From: an uncultured Oscillospiraceae bacterium | Lineage (GTDB): Bacteria; Bacillota; Clostridia; Oscillospirales; Oscillospiraceae | Length of the DNA stretch: 8,844 nt | Reading direction: 5' to 3' | Assembly: GCA_944385065.1 (NCBI GenBank) | Contig: CALWVX010000069.1 | Location: forward strand, 1-8,844 | Part shown: in pieces, positions 6,485-8,844 of the stretch | Position numbering within the stretch: the first letter of the stretch is position 1 | Layout of the letters: the number at the start of each line of letters is the position of its first letter | Translations under genes and position numbers: made by a program | Notes under the pieces: generated by a model | The model's database searches: none | What the model saw: the letters and a program-made list of their open reading frames with translations, nothing else | What the model was told of the DNA's origin: nothing

Positions 6485-6519
6485 TCAAAAAGTGATGTTC
6501 ATTTTTCATCAATTTTTGA
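6485..6519. promoter_or_regulatory. Imperfect 13-base dyad upstream of the gltS promoter, candidate operator
   Basis: TCAAAAAGTGATG (6485-6497) and CATCAATTTTTGA (6507-6519) are inverted repeats matching at 12 of 13 positions around a nine-base spacer. The centre is near 6502, about 60 bases before the expected gltS start point and just upstream of the -35 box. That is where activators commonly bind. It lies after the previous terminator, so a DNA site is more likely than an mRNA hairpin. The binding protein is unknown. Confidence 0.5.
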
Positions 6520-6528
6520 CTTTTCCTC

Positions 6529-6557
6529 TTGACATCCGCCCCGTTTTTTTGTAGTAT
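6529..6557 (+). promoter_or_regulatory. Sigma-A promoter of gltS
   Basis: TTGACA (6529-6534), a 17-base spacer and TAGTAT (6552-6557) make a strong promoter. Flanking T-rich sequence upstream could serve as an UP element. Transcription should start near 6564, leaving a leader of about 105 bases. Confidence 0.85.
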
Positions 6558-6570
6558 CTGGACTTGCTGG

Positions 6571-6594
6571 GCTTTTTTGCCAGAGGAAAAAAGC
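6571..6594 (+). repeat. Inverted repeat at the start of the gltS leader
   Basis: GCTTTTTT (6571-6578) and AAAAAAGC (6587-6594) are perfect 8-base inverted repeats with an 8-base loop. They lie within the first 30 bases of the predicted gltS mRNA. A competing small stem CTGG...CCAG overlaps the loop. It could be a 5' stabilising hairpin; the A/T-rich stem is weak and there is no terminator-like T run after it. Confidence 0.4.
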
Positions 6595-6668
6595 GCTGAC
6601 TTTCGTTTGAGAGAGGGAGATCATACTACGGCATATCAGCAAATTCCAAGTTGGGAAGGAGATACTCT

Positions 6669-7928
6669 ATGACATTCGAAGTAGTCGATTCACTGTTCAC
6701 GGTGTCGCTGAACAGTATCGTCACACTGGCCCTGGCAGCTGTTCTGCTGCTGATCGGCGGCGCGATCCGGGACCGGGTGGGCTTCCTCGCCCGCTTCTGC
6801 ATCCCCGCCCCGGTGATCGGCGGCACCCTGTTTGTGGTGCTCAACCTGATTCTGACCCTGACCGGGGTCATGAAGTTCCAGTTCGACGTCTCTCTGCAGG
6901 ATGTGTTCATGCTGGCCTTCTTTACCACGGTGGGCATGGGTGCCTCTCTGCGCGTCCTGATCACCGGCGGCAAGCTGTTTATCATCTACTGGCTGGTCAA
7001 TGTGGTGATCACCGTCCTCCAGACGGGAATCGGCGTTGGCGTAGGCGGTATGGTGGGCCTGGACGCGGCCTACGGCATCGTCTCCGGCCCGGTTGCCCTG
7101 GTGGGCGGCCACGGCGGCGCCACCTCTTACGGCGGAACCTTTGAGGATATGGGCTATGCCGGCGCACGGCTGGTGGGCCTGACTGCCGCCACCTTCGGCC
7201 TGGTGGTGGCCAACCTCACCGGCGGCCCTCTGGGCCGGCGCCTGATTGAGCGCTATCATCTGACCCCCAGCACCGACGACAACTTCCACGTGGACATCAG
7301 CGACTATGAGCAGAAGGAGACCGTGGAGCTCAATTACGACAACGTGATGAAGAACCTGACCGTCCTGTTTGTCAGCATGGCCCTGGGCTCCATGCTGGTC
7401 ACCTGGATCAGCAACATGCTCAACACCTTCTTTGAGCTGGAGGTCTCCATCCCCACCTATGTGGGCTCCATGTTCTTCGCGGTGCTGGTGCGCAACCTGA
7501 ACGACAAGTTCAAGTTCTATCAGTTCAGCCTGAGCTTCAACGACAGCGTGGGCGACGTGGCCCTGGGCATCTACCTGAGCATGGCCCTGATGGGCATGAA
7601 CCTGCTGGACCTGGTGGGTCTGGCCGGGCCGCTGCTGATCGTGCTGTGTGTCCAGTCCGTGTTCCTGATCCTGCTCACCTACTTCGTCATCTTCCGCATT
7701 CTGGGGAAGAACTACGACGCGGCGGTCATGTGCGCCGGCCTGATCGGCCACGATCTGGGCTCCACGCCCACCGCGGTGGCCAACATGACCACCATCCAGT
7801 CCCGCTACGGCCCCTCCAGAAAGGCTATGATCATTGTTCCGATCATCGGAGCCTTCCTGATCGACGTGTTCTACCAGCCCTTCGTGGTCTGGTTCATCAG
7901 TGCCTATGTGCCCAATCTGGCGGCATAA
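6669..7928 (+). CDS. gltS: Sodium/glutamate symporter (ESS family)
   Basis: The 419-residue product is a multi-spanning inner membrane carrier of the length usual for the ESS family (E. coli GltS is about 400 residues). These proteins bring in L-glutamate with sodium. The two inverted halves each carry the glycine-rich re-entrant-loop signature: SGPVALVGGHGGATSYG (139-155) in the first and GLIGHDLGSTPTAVANM (357-373) in the second, followed by 'RYGPSRKAMIIVP'. These differ slightly from the common GGHGT and GLGATPTA versions. A charged cytoplasmic-type stretch (about 187-228) separates the halves. The start chosen is ATG 6669, with AAGGAG (6656-6661) seven bases upstream; an in-frame TTG at 6651 would overlap that ribosome site. 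The gene has its own promoter and terminator and is monocistronic. Glutamate as substrate rests on family membership, and other dicarboxylate amino acids cannot be excluded. Confidence 0.93.
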   Translation: MTFEVVDSLFTVSLNSIVTLALAAVLLLIGGAIRDRVGFLARFCIPAPVIGGTLFVVLNLILTLTGVMKFQFDVSLQDVFMLAFFTTVGMGASLRVLITGGKLFIIYWLVNVVITVLQTGIGVGVGGMVGLDAAYGIVSGPVALVGGHGGATSYGGTFEDMGYAGARLVGLTAATFGLVVANLTGGPLGRRLIERYHLTPSTDDNFHVDISDYEQKETVELNYDNVMKNLTVLFVSMALGSMLVTWISNMLNTFFELEVSIPTYVGSMFFAVLVRNLNDKFKFYQFSLSFNDSVGDVALGIYLSMALMGMNLLDLVGLAGPLLIVLCVQSVFLILLTYFVIFRILGKNYDAAVMCAGLIGHDLGSTPTAVANMTTIQSRYGPSRKAMIIVPIIGAFLIDVFYQPFVVWFISAYVPNLAA

Positions 7929-8009
7929 GGCTTCTCTCTGAACCATTCGCAAGCAACTCAAGCTCAGCACGCAGCTGATTCCAGCACTCTCTCCCAATCC
8001 ACACGCAGC

Positions 8010-8047
8010 AAAACGGGGGCCCGCCAGCCGGCGGGCCCCCGTTTTTT
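8010..8047 (+). terminator. Strong intrinsic terminator between convergent genes
   Basis: AAAACGGGGGCCCGCC (8010-8025) and its complement at 8030-8045 form a 16-base-pair stem with an AGCC loop, and T's run to 8047. It ends gltS. Four A's at its left edge would give the minus strand a short T run, so it may also weakly terminate the convergent hydrolase gene. The stretch 7929-8009 holds nothing else I can identify. Confidence 0.92.
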
Positions 8048-8074
8048 ACTTGCATTAACCAGAAACGGCTGCAA

Positions 8075-8844
8075 TTACTCCAAAACCACCGCGTCGTCCT
8101 GCTCGAAGGCGGAGGCGCTGTAGTAGCGGGTGATGGTGCCGTCGTCGTTGGTCACAAAGCTGAAGTGCTCCATGAAGTCCCACAGAATGGGCATCTCATA
8201 GGGGCTGCAGTTGTGAGAGCGCAGCGTGGTGAAGCCGTACTGGACCACGGAGATCCCGTCGGCATTCTCCCAGGCGTACACATTGATCCGGCCGTCCTCA
8301 TAGGAGGCGTCGGAGTCCTCGGCAGTCCCCAGGTCGGTATCCACCACACCGTTGACTTCGAACAGATAGTTGATCCACTCCTGGGTGTCCTCGGAGTTCC
8401 ACAGATCGGGCATCAGGTTGCCCAGGTCGGCCTGACCCACAATCAGGAAGTCGGGAATGGCCTCTCCGGTGCCGGCAGGCAGACCGCTGTCATCACTGGG
8501 TGCCGTGATGCCGGAGGTGGAGCCGGCGGCGGCGTAAAACTCAGGATTGGTCAGCGCAAAGCCCTGGGTAGCCATGGATCCGGCGGACTGGCCGGAGCCG
8601 TAGATCCGGGTGAAGTCCAGGTCGGCGTAATTCCCGTTGATCTGCTCCTCCAGGATGGTGATCAGGGAATTGTAGAAGATGTCGGAGTCGGCGTGGGACA
8701 CGCTGCTGGGGCTGGCGCTGTAGGTCTCGCACACGAAGGCCAGGGCGATGCCCTCCTTCTCCGCCAGCTGCCACCAGAGGGTGGAGTCCATGAAGATGGA
8801 GTCGGTCTGGCTGTTGCCGGGATAGATGATCAGGATGGGCAGCT
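8075..8844 (-). CDS. Esterase-like alpha/beta hydrolase, C-terminal part (5' end outside window)
   Basis: The frame is open on the minus strand from the right edge to a TAA at 8075-8077, giving about 255 visible residues; the start and any signal peptide lie beyond the window. It begins in the hydrophobic 'LPILIIYPGN' strand typical of PHB-depolymerase/feruloyl-esterase-like hydrolases. The nucleophile elbow GSGQSAGS (GxSxG) follows, with the serine codon at 8585-8587. Next come 'PDFLIVGQADLGN', a likely region for the catalytic acid, and RSHNCSPYEMPILWDFMEHF, whose first histidine is the probable catalytic base. The last ~30 residues pass beyond the usual hydrolase end. The substrate is unknown: small esters, polysaccharide acyl or feruloyl groups are all possible. 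ATG at 8789-8791 is not the start, because the core strand upstream of it is clearly coding. The gene is convergent with gltS. Its promoter is not visible. Confidence 0.8.
   Translation of the reverse strand, partial: LPILIIYPGNSQTDSIFMDSTLWWQLAEKEGIALAFVCETYSASPSSVSHADSDIFYNSLITILEEQINGNYADLDFTRIYGSGQSAGSMATQGFALTNPEFYAAAGSTSGITAPSDDSGLPAGTGEAIPDFLIVGQADLGNLMPDLWNSEDTQEWINYLFEVNGVVDTDLGTAEDSDASYEDGRINVYAWENADGISVVQYGFTTLRSHNCSPYEMPILWDFMEHFSFVTNDDGTITRYYSASAFEQDDAVVLE

Noticed and set aside
6644..6657. TTCC/GGAA stem that might hide the gltS ribosome site
   Set aside because: Only four base pairs; too weak to call without folding or conservation data.
6651..6668. TTG at 6651 as start of gltS
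   Set aside because: It overlaps the AAGGAG ribosome site that serves ATG 6669 and adds six residues foreign to the family's N-terminus.
5209..7997. Long minus-strand frames opposite the DHHW gene (5209-6432) and gltS (6690-7997)
   Set aside because: Both are antisense shadows with H/Q/V/G-rich products and no motif; the plus-strand genes have clear families and ribosome sites.
1..8844. Mobile elements, CRISPR arrays, phage genes, tRNA or rRNA genes
   Set aside because: No transposase or integrase motif, regularly spaced repeats, terminal inverted repeats or tRNA-like cloverleaf was seen on either strand; the repeats found are short and explained as hairpins or a Ser-coding tract.

Overview
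This 8.8 kb, GC-rich window reads as chromosomal DNA of a Gram-positive anaerobe. The likely source is a high-GC Clostridia lineage such as Oscillospiraceae (Flavonifractor/Pseudoflavonifractor-like). This is inferred from a T-box leader, strong AGGAGG ribosome sites, sigma-A type promoters with 17-base spacers, a DUF4358-like lipoprotein and an MBOAT + DHHW gene pair. No mobile element, CRISPR array, tRNA or rRNA is visible, so it looks like a stable housekeeping/accessory stretch.

Layout. (1) Positions 1-405 hold the 3' end of a sugar-nucleotidyltransferase-like gene. (2) Positions 419-722 hold a promoter and a complete T-box leader with a leucine CUG specifier, which controls a long-form 2-isopropylmalate synthase, leuA (785-2470). 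leuA stands alone and ends at a strong terminator, so leucine control is doubled: tRNA-Leu charging at the RNA level and, by family knowledge, feedback inhibition through the C-terminal domain. (3) A new promoter (2555-2583) and a hairpin-rich leader precede three same-strand genes: a lipoprotein with an Ig-like (BIG2) domain and a DUF4358-like C-terminal domain (2735-3718), an MBOAT O-acyltransferase (3809-5212), and a DHHW/AlgJ-AlgX-like protein (5227-6384). The group closes at a terminator (6440-6475). (4) An imperfect 13-base dyad and a consensus promoter lead to gltS, a sodium/glutamate symporter (6669-7928). (5) A long hairpin terminator separates gltS from a convergent minus-strand esterase-like alpha/beta hydrolase that runs off the right edge (8075-8844).

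The most interesting part is the middle module. MBOAT proteins hand acyl groups across the membrane, and DHHW/AlgJ/AlgX-type SGNH-like proteins transfer or assist transfer onto an extracellular polymer. With the lipoprotein, the three genes look like a surface-polymer O-acylation system whose acceptor is unknown. No polymer synthase or glycosyltransferase lies in the window. Other points worth a look are the unassigned leader RNA in front of that module, the hairpin between its first two genes, and the dyad in front of the gltS promoter.
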